Positions 35,815 to 45,200 of a stretch of 64,000 nt of DNA are shown piece by piece; position 1 is the first letter of the stretch, and each line of letters opens with the position of its first letter. Origin of the DNA: JAHIKV01 sp963733145 (GTDB lineage Bacteria; Planctomycetota; Planctomycetia; Pirellulales; Thermoguttaceae); contig CAVTCJ010000021.1 of NCBI GenBank assembly GCA_963733145.1, forward strand, positions 1-64,000, written 5' to 3'. Under the pieces are notes generated by a model that saw nothing but the letters and a program-made list of their open reading frames with translations, was not told where the DNA came from and did no database searches. The position numbers and the translations under genes were made by a program.

Positions 35815-36195
35815 CTACATCACAATCGCGGAAGGCACATTGGGGCTTTCCGGATTAACGGTGACCTGCTGTTTGGTCGGAGAGATCACCAAGTCCATGT
35901 CCTCCATGGGGAGTGCGCCGAGAAGGGCTCGATCTCCGAGAACCAATGCGCCTGCAAAGCAGCTACGACCCAGGCAGGCGATCTTCACCGGCCCTACGTA
36001 GGGAACAACTTCCTTTTGTCCATTGGCAATCGTCACTTCGCGGCGCTCTAATTCCTTCAAGTCGAGTTGGATTCTAACGTGTTCGGGAATGCACAGCGTG
36101 ATCGCACCCGTATCGACCAGTGCCGAAACAATGACCGGAGCGAGATCCTTCTCGCTCGGATTGGAGAGGGTAATCGGGAGGTTAATGACACCCAT
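35815..36195 (-). CDS. Retropepsin-like clan AA aspartic protease
   Basis: This 126-residue cytoplasmic protein has the single aspartic protease motif ALVDTGAITLCIP near residue 25. The following strand pattern (EVTIANGQKEVVPYVGPVKI) and the flap-like region fit bacterial retropepsin-like proteins, which act as dimers. The hydrophobic-hydrophobic-Gly element (GALVLGDRALLGALPMEDMD) near residue 85 supports this. The start has AAGGTAG upstream. It follows the SppA gene by 21 bases and is probably co-transcribed with it. The substrate is unknown; such small genes also occur near toxin-antitoxin-like loci. Confidence 0.8.
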   Translation of the reverse strand: MGVINLPITLSNPSEKDLAPVIVSALVDTGAITLCIPEHVRIQLDLKELERREVTIANGQKEVVPYVGPVKIACLGRSCFAGALVLGDRALLGALPMEDMDLVISPTKQQVTVNPESPNVPSAIVM

Positions 36196-36216
36196 GATTG
36201 ACTACCTTGTTCCTCT

Positions 36217-38080
36217 CTATTTGATCTTGATCTCGTAGGGCATCCACAGCAGGAACCGGCCGGAAAGCATCTGCCGGAGCATCTTCGTTTGCCGGAGCAA
36301 TTGGAAATACTCGGGCAGGAACGAGTCCATGTCGGACGCGGCCCCGGGATCGCCGAAGAGTTGCTGGAAGAACGTTTTCGACTCGGGCAAAACGAGCAGA
36401 TTGACCTCGGCGTCGGGTTTCAGGCCGGCGGCCTTCTTGGCGGCGGCCAGGGCGTCGTCGAGCGTGCCCAGCTCGTCGATCAAGCCGAGTTTCTTCGCCG
36501 TCACGCCGGCATAGACCCGCCCCTGGGCCAGCTCTTGCAGCTTGTTGTAGGTCATTTTCCGCCCCTCGGCGGCCTTGCTCACAAACTGATGGTAGGTCTC
36601 TTCCAGCACGGAAATCCAGACCTTGCGTTCCTCGGGCGTGAACGGCTGGTTCGAGGAAATCGCGCCGCTGTTGGCCCCGCGGCTGATGACTTCGGTGTGC
36701 AGGCCGAGCTTGTCGTACAATCCGCCCGTGACCAGCTTGCCGCCGATCACGCCGATCGAGCCGGTCAGCGTGCAGGGGGCGGCGAAAATCTTCTTCGCCC
36801 CCATGGCGATGTAATATCCGCCGCTGCCGGCCACGTCGCCCATGCTGGCGATGATCGGCTTCTTGATCCGCACCGTCTCCCGCCAGATCAGGTCGCTGGC
36901 CGTGGCCGATCCTCCGGGGCTGTCGATCCGCAGCACGATGGCCTTCACGTTCGGGTCAGCGTCGGCCTTTTTCAGCGCGGCGATCAGCGTGGTCGAGCCG
37001 AGCGTGGTGGAACCGAACATGCTGGTTTCGCTCTTACCCTCGGTGATGGCGCCGACGGCGTAGATCACGGCGATTTCCGGCTTCGTGCCCGCCCGCTTCG
37101 TTTCCTTGCCGCCGAGCATCAGTTCGACGAGTTTCATCATGCCGCCGAAGCCCGAGAAATCGGCCTCGACCCGTTTCCGCTTGTAATCGGTGACGACCTT
37201 GACGTCCTTCGCCTTCAGGGCCTTCTTCAGGTTCTCTTGCAGTTGGTCGGTATAGAGCAGGTCGTCGATCAGCCCGGCTTTACGGGCGTCGTTGGGCGAG
37301 AACAGCCCGCGGTCGATATACGTTTTGACCTGATAATCTTTCAGCCGGCGGTCGGCGCAGATGGCTTTAATCATTTCCCGGTAGTTGTCGTCGACGACCG
37401 ACTCCAGGCTTTCCCGCAGCGGTCCGCTCATTTTTTCCCGGACCAGCGGCTCGGCGGCGCCTTTGAACTTGCCCATTTTCAGGGCGTCGAAGCGGAGCCC
37501 CAGCTTGTCCAGCAGCCCCTTGTAGAAGGTGATTTCCATGCGCACGCCGGGCAGGAGCAACATGCCGGACGGCGGCATCACCACGCGATCGCAGGCGGCT
37601 GGCCAGCAGATAGGCCCCCGTGTCGGCGGTGGTCAGTTCGGCGTAGACCGGTTTTTTCGTCTTTCGCAGCCGGGCGATAGCGGCCCGCAACTCGTAGAGC
37701 TTGGCCCGGCCGATCGACAGGTCTTCGATCTTCAACCAGACGGCCGCCACGTCCTTGTCTTTAGCCGCGTCGTCGAGCCGGTCGATGGTGCTGGCCAGGG
37801 TGGAGTGCAACTCGCCGAACAGTCCGGCCGCGGGCGGACCCTCGGGGAAACTGCCCGAGAGGGTCATCTTGACGACGACCGGCGTCTTGGCCTCGGCCTT
37901 TTTCTGCTTGGGGGCCGCTTGCTTCTTCTCGACTTTGGCTTTCGGCGCTGCCTTCGCCTGGGGTTTCTCGGCCTTGGCGGCGGCCGGTTTGGCCTTCTCG
38001 ACCGGTGGCGCCGCCCGCAGAACGGCCGTGTAAATAAACAACATCGAAATCGCACAACCAACCAGGGCAAGTCGTCGCAT
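36217..38080 (-). CDS. sppA: Signal peptide peptidase SppA, long form, one frameshift
   Basis: Two frames join near 37600: removing one C gives YLLASACDRVVMPPSG. This makes a protein of about 620 residues, the double-domain SppA length. It has an N-terminal hydrophobic signal/anchor and an Ala/Lys/Pro-rich linker (residues 25-70). The first S49 domain (VAAVWLKIEDLSIGRAKLYE) carries the Lys region KMGKFKGAAEPLVREKM. The second has RIDSPGGSATASDLIWRE and the nucleophile Ser in ASMGDVAGSGGYYIAMGAKK. It degrades remnant signal peptides at the membrane. The start at 38080 has GGAA upstream. Confidence 0.88.
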
Positions 38081-38188
38081 GGGAAGGTTCCTTCAGATGC
38101 GTAATGGGGAGATATTCGCCACTCTAATATAGCATTAGTCTAGCCCTTACAATCGGCATTGTCTACCACCCGGTTCGGTGCCGCGGAA

Positions 38189-38218
38189 AACGCCCCGCGA
38201 CCGCGGTCGCGGGGCGTT
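38189..38218. repeat. Perfect 30-bp palindrome AACGCCCCGCGACCG/CGGTCGCGGGGCGTT
   Basis: This is a fully self-complementary 30-mer between the divergent sppA and pseudouridine synthase genes. The same arms, spaced apart, occur at 52684-52761. Confidence 0.8.
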
Positions 38219-38285
38219 GGTTGCGGTTTATACCGCGATTGACGGAGGCCGGGCTTACGCTAGGATGGAACGGATGTCGGAAAGC

Positions 38286-38379
38286 AGGGTGGGACAAGCG
38301 TTAGCGCAGTCCCACCAGATTCGTTCGTCAATTTCCAACACTCTTGGTGGGACTGCGCTAAAGCTTGTCCCACCCTACG
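38286..38379. repeat. GGGTGGGACAAGC palindrome upstream of the pseudouridine synthase gene
   Basis: AGGGTGGGACAAGCGTTAGC-CAGTCCCACC and GGTGGGACTGCGCTAAAGCT-TGTCCCACCCTACG form long inverted arms 14 bases before the start codon. The same family lies directly after this gene (39351-39433) and at 22997-23024. Confidence 0.8.
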
Positions 38380-38393
38380 TGGGTGTGAAAATC

Positions 38394-39353
38394 ATGTCGG
38401 CCTCCAAGGAAATACTGTACCGCGTCCTGCCCCGGCAGGTGGACGAAACCATCTCGGCCGCCCTGCGGGGATGGCTGCCGGGCAAGTCCTGGTCCGAGGT
38501 CCGCCGATTATTGCAGTCGCGGCGGGTGACCATCAACGGCAACCTCTGCTCGGACCCCGGCTATCGGCTCCGGCTGCAAGACGTGATCAAACTCTTGCCC
38601 CATTCCCTGGCCCCGCCGGTTAAGGACGACAACATCCGCGTCCTGCACATCGACAAGCACGTAGTGGTGATCGACAAGCCGGCGGGCGTCACTTCCACTC
38701 ATCACCCGGACGAGGAATCGCCGCGGCGCAGGCGGCAGTTTCAGCAGACGCTCGACGAAATGCTGCCGCGAGTGATCGCCCGGCTGGAACACCGCCGCGA
38801 CCTCCGCCCGGTCCGCCCGGTGCATCGGCTGGACCGCGAGACCAGCGGGCTGATGGTCTTCGCCCGCACGGCCGAAGCCCAGCGGCACTTGCAGCAACAG
38901 TTTCGCGTTCACAGCATCGGCCGGCGTTATATGGCCGTGGTCCGCGGCTGCGTCGAAGAGCAGACCATCACCAGCCGGCTGGTCCGCGATCGGGGCGACG
39001 GCCGCCGGGGAAGCACCAACCTGCCGAACGTGGGCAAGACCGCGATTACCCACGTCCGGCCGCTCGAGCGGCTCGGCGACTACACGCTCGTCGAGTGCCG
39101 CCTGGAGACGGGCCGGACGCACCAGATTCGCATCCATCTCGCCGAGGCCGGCCATCCACTCTGCGGCGACCGGGTTTATTGGCGGCCGCTGTTCAAGCCC
39201 GGCGAGCCCGACGCCAGCGGTGCGCCGCGACTGGCGCTCGCGGCGGTCGAGTTGGGATTCGAGCATCCGCAGAGCGGCCAACCGATGAGTTTCGAGACCC
39301 CGCTGCCGCCCGATCTGGCGAACTTCGTGCGGCGGTTGCGCGGGGCCTTGTAG
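38394..39353 (+). CDS. RluA-family pseudouridine synthase
   Basis: The start is the ATG at 38394; the open frame further upstream is translated repeat. The 319-residue protein has an N-terminal S4 RNA-binding domain (SWSEVRRLLQSRRVTINGNL, residues 28-65). The synthase domain has IRVLHIDKHVVVIDKPAGVT and the catalytic Asp in RPVHRLDRETSGLMVFAR. The C-terminal motif RLETGRTHQIRIHLAEAGHP follows. It converts uridine to pseudouridine in rRNA or tRNA; the target site cannot be deduced. The TAG stop codon is the first three bases of a palindromic repeat. Confidence 0.92.
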   Translation: MSASKEILYRVLPRQVDETISAALRGWLPGKSWSEVRRLLQSRRVTINGNLCSDPGYRLRLQDVIKLLPHSLAPPVKDDNIRVLHIDKHVVVIDKPAGVTSTHHPDEESPRRRRQFQQTLDEMLPRVIARLEHRRDLRPVRPVHRLDRETSGLMVFARTAEAQRHLQQQFRVHSIGRRYMAVVRGCVEEQTITSRLVRDRGDGRRGSTNLPNVGKTAITHVRPLERLGDYTLVECRLETGRTHQIRIHLAEAGHPLCGDRVYWRPLFKPGEPDASGAPRLALAAVELGFEHPQSGQPMSFETPLPPDLANFVRRLRGAL

Positions 39354-39433
39354 GGTGGGACAAGCTTTAGCGCGGTCCCACCATCGACGGCGAGAGAATT
39401 GGTGGGACCGCGCTAAAGCTTGTCCCACCCTAC
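39351..39433. repeat. GTAGGGTGGGACAAGC palindrome between convergent genes
   Basis: The arms TAGGGTGGGACAAGCTTTAG and CTAAAGCTTGTCCCACCCTA enclose about 43 bases, including a second GGTCCCACC/GGTGGGACC pair. It supplies the stop codon of the pseudouridine synthase and, as read, the last codons of the opposing gene, so it may serve as a bidirectional terminator. Confidence 0.8.
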
Positions 39434-40045
39434 GAAGCTACTTCCCCGTCTTTTCCTGCATTCCTTGCCGAACTCGATCCGCTTGACGTAGACCAGCGAC
39501 TTCAACTGGCTGCCGATTTTTCCCTTGTCGCGCTTGTTGAGCAGATATCGCTCGGCCGGCCGGGCCTTGTCGGACGGGTATCCCTTCGGCTGCAGATAGA
39601 CCAACGCCGACAACGGTCCGGTGATCGTGCGGCCGTCGCGGAGCGTGATCGTGTGCAGGTATTCCCGCGCGGGATAACTGCGGCCGGTATAGATCTTCTC
39701 GTCGCTGGTCGTCTCCTTGAACTTCCATTCCCGCTCCATCCACTCCCGCTTGATCTTGCAGTCGATCCGCCCCACTGCCGAGAGCGGAATCTCGCGCTGC
39801 CGCTTGAGATGCTCGTCGTAGATCGACAGCCGCTTATCGCGGGTCAGGTAGACCATGCCCGGATGGACCGAGCCGTCGGACATTTCAATGCAGCCCGGCA
39901 GGGCGTCTTCGCGTTGCTCGGTTTTGGGCCCGAACGGGTTGACCGCCGGCGGTTCGTCGGCCGTGATGGCGGAAAGAACGCACACCGCCACGGCAAGAGC
40001 GGCGGAAAATCCAATCCCCGTGCGAATCATGGGCGGATGTTTCAT
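39413..40045 (-). CDS. Exported protein of unknown function, probable frameshift at the 3' end
   Basis: The ATG at 40045 gives a signal peptide (IGFSAALAVAVCVLSAITAD) and a soluble domain of about 180 residues without a recognised family. Recurring features are beta-rich, charged segments (EMSDGSVHPGMVYLTRDKRL, REIPLSAVGRIDCKIKREWM, LRDGRTITGPLSALVYLQPK). As read, the end runs into a palindromic repeat (FVGWDKL). One missing A near 39465 would instead end the protein GKEMQEKTGK at 39438, which looks more natural. It converges on the pseudouridine synthase gene. A SMP-like or SHD1-like small-domain role is possible but unsupported. Confidence 0.75.
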   Translation of the reverse strand: MKHPPMIRTGIGFSAALAVAVCVLSAITADEPPAVNPFGPKTEQREDALPGCIEMSDGSVHPGMVYLTRDKRLSIYDEHLKRQREIPLSAVGRIDCKIKREWMEREWKFKETTSDEKIYTGRSYPAREYLHTITLRDGRTITGPLSALVYLQPKGYPSDKARPAERYLLNKRDKGKIGSQLKSLVYVKRIEFGKECRKRRGSSFVGWDKL

Positions 40046-40070
40046 TGCTCATAAACACGGATAGGCGCCC

Positions 40071-40137
40071 GTTTAGCGGCCGCCGGCACGGCGGCCCACG
40101 TGGTGCTGCGAGCCGCCGTGCCGGCGGCTGCTAAACG
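40071..40137. repeat. GTTTAGCGGCCGCCGGCACGGCGG palindrome
   Basis: Inverted arms GTTTAGCGGCCGCCGGCACG and CGTGCCGGCGGCTGCTAAAC flank 27 bases. Family members are at 32572-32688, 42024-42090, 44242-44370 (inside a gene), 48669-48737 and 60814-60930. Confidence 0.85.
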
Positions 40138-40346
40138 GACAATGTAAACTCACCGTGTGAATCACGCGCTACTCCCTGCATTGTATTTCACCCCACCGCC
40201 CCGGTCGATGGTCGTTACGGCCTCAATCACCCACCGCGGATGGGTGCCTGTATAGCCGGCATTTACGGCTTTTGGGTTGACCGAGCGACGCTCTTTCGAG
40301 ACAATATAATGTGTACGATGTATGAGAATACGAATAACGGCATTCG

Positions 40347-40425
40347 TTTAGCCCCGGCGTCCACGCCGGGTGAGTTGCGGAGTGAATCAGAGATTTGCTC
40401 CCGGCGTGGACGCCGGGACTAAACG
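40347..40425. repeat. GTTTAGCCCCGGCGTCCACGCCGGG palindrome
   Basis: GTTTAGCCCCGGCGTCCACG-CCGGG is matched by CCCGGCGTGGACGCCGGGAC-TAAAC. It lies about 20 bases before the ribosome-binding site of the DUF4159 gene. Confidence 0.8.
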
Positions 40426-40445
40426 GCGGCAGGAGGGGAACAGCC

Positions 40446-42008
40446 GTGAGGCCGCAAAATACATCCCGCTCGCCCGAACTGAACCGCCGGCGGTTCATCA
40501 AGGGCATCGGCATTGCTTCCGCCGTTGGCGGCGCTGGGCTGCCGGCCGTCGCCTGGGCCGACGACGCCGATTCCGGGCCGATCGATTGCGGACCGCCGCC
40601 GCCGGCCAAGCCGCAACACCGCACGGGCGGCGAATCGTTCCCGCCGCTGCCGCTGCCGGCCACGCCGCTGCGCCGCAGCGAGAAGAAGCGGCCGCCCGCG
40701 CCGCCCGCCCTGGTCGGCAAGGCGGCCCTCGGTTCGATCCGCTGGATCACCCGCAATGGCCGTCGGGTGCAGTATCGCGACTGGATGACCGATCCGGGCG
40801 ACGTGATTTCGCTGCTCCGCTGGACCTCGCAGAAGTTGGGGATCAACTATCGGGCAGTGGAGGTCGATTTCGCCCACTTCTCCTTCGATCCCCGCGAGTT
40901 GCCGGCCCTGCTGCTGGCCGGGCACAATCATTTCCGCCTCGACGACGAGGTTCGCGTCCGGCTGGCCCGCTACGTGCTCGACGGCGGCATGATCATCGGC
41001 GACGCCTGCTGCGGCTGGAAGGATTTCACTGAATCGTTCCGCGAAGAGATCGGGTTGATCTTCCCCGGCCGGCCGTTGCGAAAAATGCTCCCCGAGGAGC
41101 CGGTCTTTTCCTCCTTCCACAAGCTCGGCAACCTGACCTACAAAAAGGCCGACGGCTCCACGTTCGTCGAGCCGCCGTGCCTCGAAGGGATCGACTTCGG
41201 CTGCCGGGCGGGCGTGATCTTTTCGCCCCGCGACTTGACCTGCGGCTGGGACGGCCACGAGCATCCCCGTGGCACGCGAGTGGTGATCGACCAGGCCCGG
41301 CAACTCGGCGCGAACATGATCACCTACCTGCTGGGCACGTTCCAACTCGGCCGGTTCCTCAGCACGACGAAGGTCTACCACGAGGCGTCAGCGCCGACCC
41401 GCGATGATTTCGTCTTCGCCCAATTGATGCACGAGGGCGATTGGGACCCCGATCCGTCGGCGGTGCATAACCTGCTGAAGTTCGCCCGCGACAACTCGAC
41501 GCTGGAGGTGAAGTTCAAGCGGGCGAACGTCCGGCTGAGCGACCCCAAGGCGGCCACGTATCCGCTGCTGTACATCACCGGGCACCACGATTTCGTCTGG
41601 AGCAAGGACGAGGCCGCGCTGCTGGGGCGATACCTGCGGGCCGGCGGCATGTTGCTGGCCGACGCCTGCTGCGGACGGCTGGCCTTCGACGCCGCCCTCC
41701 GCCGCGAGATCGCCAAGGCCCTGCCCGGCGGCAAGCTGGAACGCATCCCCCTTGACCATCCGCTCTATCATTGCCTGTTCGACGTCGGGCACGTCGACTA
41801 CACCCCGCGGACCCGCGAGGATTTCGGGCAACTGGGCGCGCCGGAGTTGGAAGGCATTACGATTGACGGCCGGATGGCGGTCGTCTACAGCCGGTTCGAC
41901 CTGGGCAACGGCTGGGAACAATTCCCCCACGCCTACAGTTATGGTTTGCAGGAGCGGTCGGCCATGCAACTCGGGGCGAATGTTTTGGTTTACGCAGTAA
42001 CGCATTAA
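40446..42008 (+). CDS. DUF4159 protein with Tat signal, two tandem domains
   Basis: The start is a GTG at 40446 preceded by a strong AGGAGGGG, preferred over codons inside the upstream repeat. A twin-arginine signal (LNRRRFIKGIGIASAVGG) sends the 520-residue folded product across the membrane. Two DUF4159 domains follow (about residues 85-310 and 320-520). Each has a matching pattern of LLLAGHNHF / LLYITGHHDF, RYVLDGGMIIGDACCG / RYLRAGGMLLADACCG and a GANM.TYLLG / GANVLVYAVT end. DUF4159 proteins usually sit in MoxR/DUF58 clusters in planctomycetes. The exact role is unknown; the fold is glutamine-amidotransferase-like. The next gene is the DUF4175 gene, which fits that cluster. Confidence 0.88.
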   Translation: MRPQNTSRSPELNRRRFIKGIGIASAVGGAGLPAVAWADDADSGPIDCGPPPPAKPQHRTGGESFPPLPLPATPLRRSEKKRPPAPPALVGKAALGSIRWITRNGRRVQYRDWMTDPGDVISLLRWTSQKLGINYRAVEVDFAHFSFDPRELPALLLAGHNHFRLDDEVRVRLARYVLDGGMIIGDACCGWKDFTESFREEIGLIFPGRPLRKMLPEEPVFSSFHKLGNLTYKKADGSTFVEPPCLEGIDFGCRAGVIFSPRDLTCGWDGHEHPRGTRVVIDQARQLGANMITYLLGTFQLGRFLSTTKVYHEASAPTRDDFVFAQLMHEGDWDPDPSAVHNLLKFARDNSTLEVKFKRANVRLSDPKAATYPLLYITGHHDFVWSKDEAALLGRYLRAGGMLLADACCGRLAFDAALRREIAKALPGGKLERIPLDHPLYHCLFDVGHVDYTPRTREDFGQLGAPELEGITIDGRMAVVYSRFDLGNGWEQFPHAYSYGLQERSAMQLGANVLVYAVTH

Positions 42009-42023
42009 ATGTTGCGAAATATT

Positions 42024-42257
42024 CGTTTAGCGGCCGCCGGCACGGCGGCCTGTGCCGCCGCTATGGCCGCCGTGCCGGCGGCCGCTAAACGGAAGTTAAT
42101 TGACGATTGATTCGTGCCGGCGGCCGCTAAACGGAAGTTAATTGACGATTCATTCGTGCCGGCGGCCGCTAAACGGAAGTTAATTGACGATTCATTCTCC
42201 CGGCGTGGACGCCGGGGCTAAACCACTAGCCACTAGCCACTGACCACTAGCCACACA
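42024..42257. repeat. Palindrome plus three 42-bp tandem repeats and a CTAGCCA-rich tract
   Basis: A GTTTAGCGGCCGCCGGCACG palindrome (42024-42090) runs into three 42-bp units (42070-42111, 42112-42153, 42154-42195), each of one palindrome arm plus GGAAGTTAATTGACGATT. A CCCGGCGTGGACGCCGGGGC half-element follows, then a CACTAGCCACTAGCCACTGA tract that ends two bases before the next start codon. Confidence 0.85.
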
Positions 42258-42258
42258 C

Positions 42259-45200
42259 ATGTCGCCCGCCGCTGAAAACGTGATCGAACGGCTCGACTCG
42301 GCGCGCCAGAAATGGTGGCTCTGCTCGCTGCTCTCGACGACCGCGCTGGCGGCGGGCGTCTCGTTCGGCCTGTTCGTCTGCTTCATGGCGGCCGACGCCC
42401 TGTTGCGGCTCGCTTCGCCTTGGCTGCTGGGGCTTTCCGCGGCGTGGCTGCTGATTTCGTTGGCGCTGATGATCCTGGTCGGCCGGCGGCTGTTGCGGCG
42501 GCAACGCACGATCGAGGCCACCGCCCGGCGGGTCGAGGCCGAGTTCCCCGAACTGGGCAGCGACCTGATCAACCTCGTGCAACTCCGCGAGGACCGGGAG
42601 AACCAGAATAGCGTGTTTTGCCAGGCGGCCGTCAACCAGGCCGCGGCGAAAATCGGCCGCCTCCCGCTCGACCGCGCCGCGGCCGGGCAATCCCGCCGGC
42701 AACGGTTCGTCCACTGCATGCAGACCCCGCGCGACCTGGCCGAGTCGCTGGCCGTTATCGGGCTGCTGGTCGTGGTCGCCCTGCTTTGCCGGGCGATATT
42801 GCCCAACTGGGGTTCGGCCGCCACGCGTCTGCTGGCCCCGTGGACCTTCGTCCCTTCGGTCGGATCGGTGCGGATCGTCGGCGTCACGCCGGGCGACGCG
42901 GACGTGCTGGTCGGCGACAGCCTGCGGATCGGGGCCGAAATCAGCAACCCCGCCGGCCTGCCTTACGCGGCAAAGCTGTTCCTCAGGAAGCCGGACAAGT
43001 CGGAAACGCCCCTGACGATGACCGCCGACCGGACGCACACCCATTTCACGCTGACCGTCCCGTCGGTCATCGAGCCGTTCGACTATCGACTGGAGATCGG
43101 CGATTCGCAAACCCGGGTGTATTCGATCGGCGTGCGGCGGAAGCCGGTCGTGGAAAGCGCGGAAGCGACGATCCACTATCCGGCCTATATGTCGCGAAAA
43201 AACGAGACGGTCGTCCTGAAAGACATGAACGTCGAGGCCCCGCAGTACAGCCGGGTCGAGTTGCGGGTGCGGCCCTCGACGCCCGTGGCCAAGGGATACG
43301 TCGAGTTCGCGGGCGAGCAATATCCGGGCCGCGTCGAGCCGGACGGCAGCCTGCTGATTTCGGCCATGCCGCTGCTGAAGGACGGCACGTACGTCGTGCG
43401 GCTGTGGAACGACGCCGGCCATACCGATCCCAATCCGCGGGTGAACAACGTCCGCGTCCGTGCTGACGAGCCGCCGACGGTCGAGTTGACCGCGCCGGGC
43501 CGCTCCGCCACGGCCGCGCCGGGCGCGACGCTGCCGATTGCCGTCCGCGCCGGCGACGACTACGGACTCGGCCGCGTGCGGTTGGAGATGGCAATAGAGG
43601 GGCCGGGGGTGAGGGCTTCCGAAAACTCCCCTCGCCCTCAGGGAGAGGGGCCGGGGGTGAGGGCCGCCGAAAACTCCCCTCGCCCAAAGGGAGAGGGGAT
43701 GATTAAGCAGTGGACCAATTTTCCCACGGCCGCGACCTCCGTCGAACGCCAATATCGCCTGAAGCTCGACCCGGCGAAGATCAAGCCCGGCCAGACGTTG
43801 CTCATCCGGGCGGTGGCCCGCGACCGTCGTTCGATCAACGAGTGGGGACTGAAACTGACTCCGCAAGAGACCGTCGGCCCATGGCAGGAAGTCAAAGTCG
43901 TCTCGAAGGAGGACGAGGCGGCGGCGGCCATCGCCCGGCTCGAAGGTCTCCGGGCCGAGTTGCTGAAAATCCTCGCGAAGCAGATTCAAGCCCGATTGAT
44001 AGCCGCCAACATAAAGCCGCGACCGGCGGCCGCGCCGGGCCGCGATTCGCTGGGCGACCTTCGTTCGCGGCAGATCGAGATCCAAAAATCCACGGCCGCG
44101 GTGGCGAAAACGCTGGACACGGCCGAGCGCCGGGAACTCCGCGCAATAAAACGCGTACTGGACAACCTCGCCCTGGGCGACATGATCGAAGCCGTGGCGC
44201 TGTGCGATGAAATGTTGAAGCCGACGACATCGGACAGCGACCGTTTAGCATCCGCCGGCACGGCGGATCAAGGACGTTTAGCATCCGCCGGCACGGCGGA
44301 TCGAGGACGTTTAGCATCCGCGGCACGGCGGATCGAGCCGACAAGGCCGACGTGCCGTCGGCCGCTAAACATGCCAAACAACTCACCGCCGTCCAGGACC
44401 AAATTATCGACGTGTTGCGGAAGCTGTTGGACGTTGCCCGGCGTGCGGAGGACGCTCTGTTGCCCGAGTTGGAAAAACGCGCCGGCGGCGATTTGCCCGA
44501 CGACGTGAAAAACAAACTCGAAACGCTCCGCGGCAAGCTCGACAAGTTCCTCGAACAGCAGAAGAAGGTGATCGAAGCCAGCCAGGATTTGGCCAAAACG
44601 CCGGTCGACGATTTCACCAAGGAGCAGGAGGAATTGCTCAAGGGCCTGGCCGCGGCCGAGGACGATCTGTCCCGATTCATGCGGGAGTTGCAAACCGACC
44701 TGAGCAAGCTGCCCGAGCAGGATTTCGCCAACCCCTCGACGGCCAAGGAACTGGTCGAGATTCAGACGGAACTCAAAATGGCCAAGGACGCCCTGCTGAA
44801 AAAGACGGCCGACATCGCCGTTCCGCTCGAGCAGTTGGGATACGAACGGGCCGAGGAGTTGAAGACGAACCTCGAAAAGTGGCTGCCCGACAGCCCCGAC
44901 CGCGAGAAGTGGAGCCAGGAGGAATCGCCCTCCGACGCCGACAAGGAGGCGCCGATGGCCGAATTGCCCGAGGAGTTGGAGGACATCGTCGGCGAACTGA
45001 TGGAACAGGAGGAGGACATTTTCGACGAGATGGACGACGTCTCCAGCAGCGCCGCCGATTCGCTCGACAAAGGGGCGGGCTGGGACGCTATGGACGGCCC
45101 AATCTCGAACATGAGCGCCAAGGGTGTGACCGGCAACCGGCTGCCCAACTCCAGCGAAATCGGCGGCCGCTCGGGCGAAGGACGGCAGGGCAAGTCGAGC

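Noticed and set aside
38178..38393. N-terminal extension of the pseudouridine synthase
   Set aside because: It is a translation of palindromic repeats. The conserved S4 domain begins after the ATG at 38394.
42024..42257. A CRISPR-like array at the 42-bp repeats
   Set aside because: The units are direct tandem copies without unique spacers and are derived from a dispersed palindrome. No cas genes are nearby.
42247..44085. A 612-codon minus-strand frame opposite the DUF4175 gene
   Set aside because: No signal peptide or known motif is present, and the composition is Arg/Gly/Asp-rich shadow sequence of the opposite gene.
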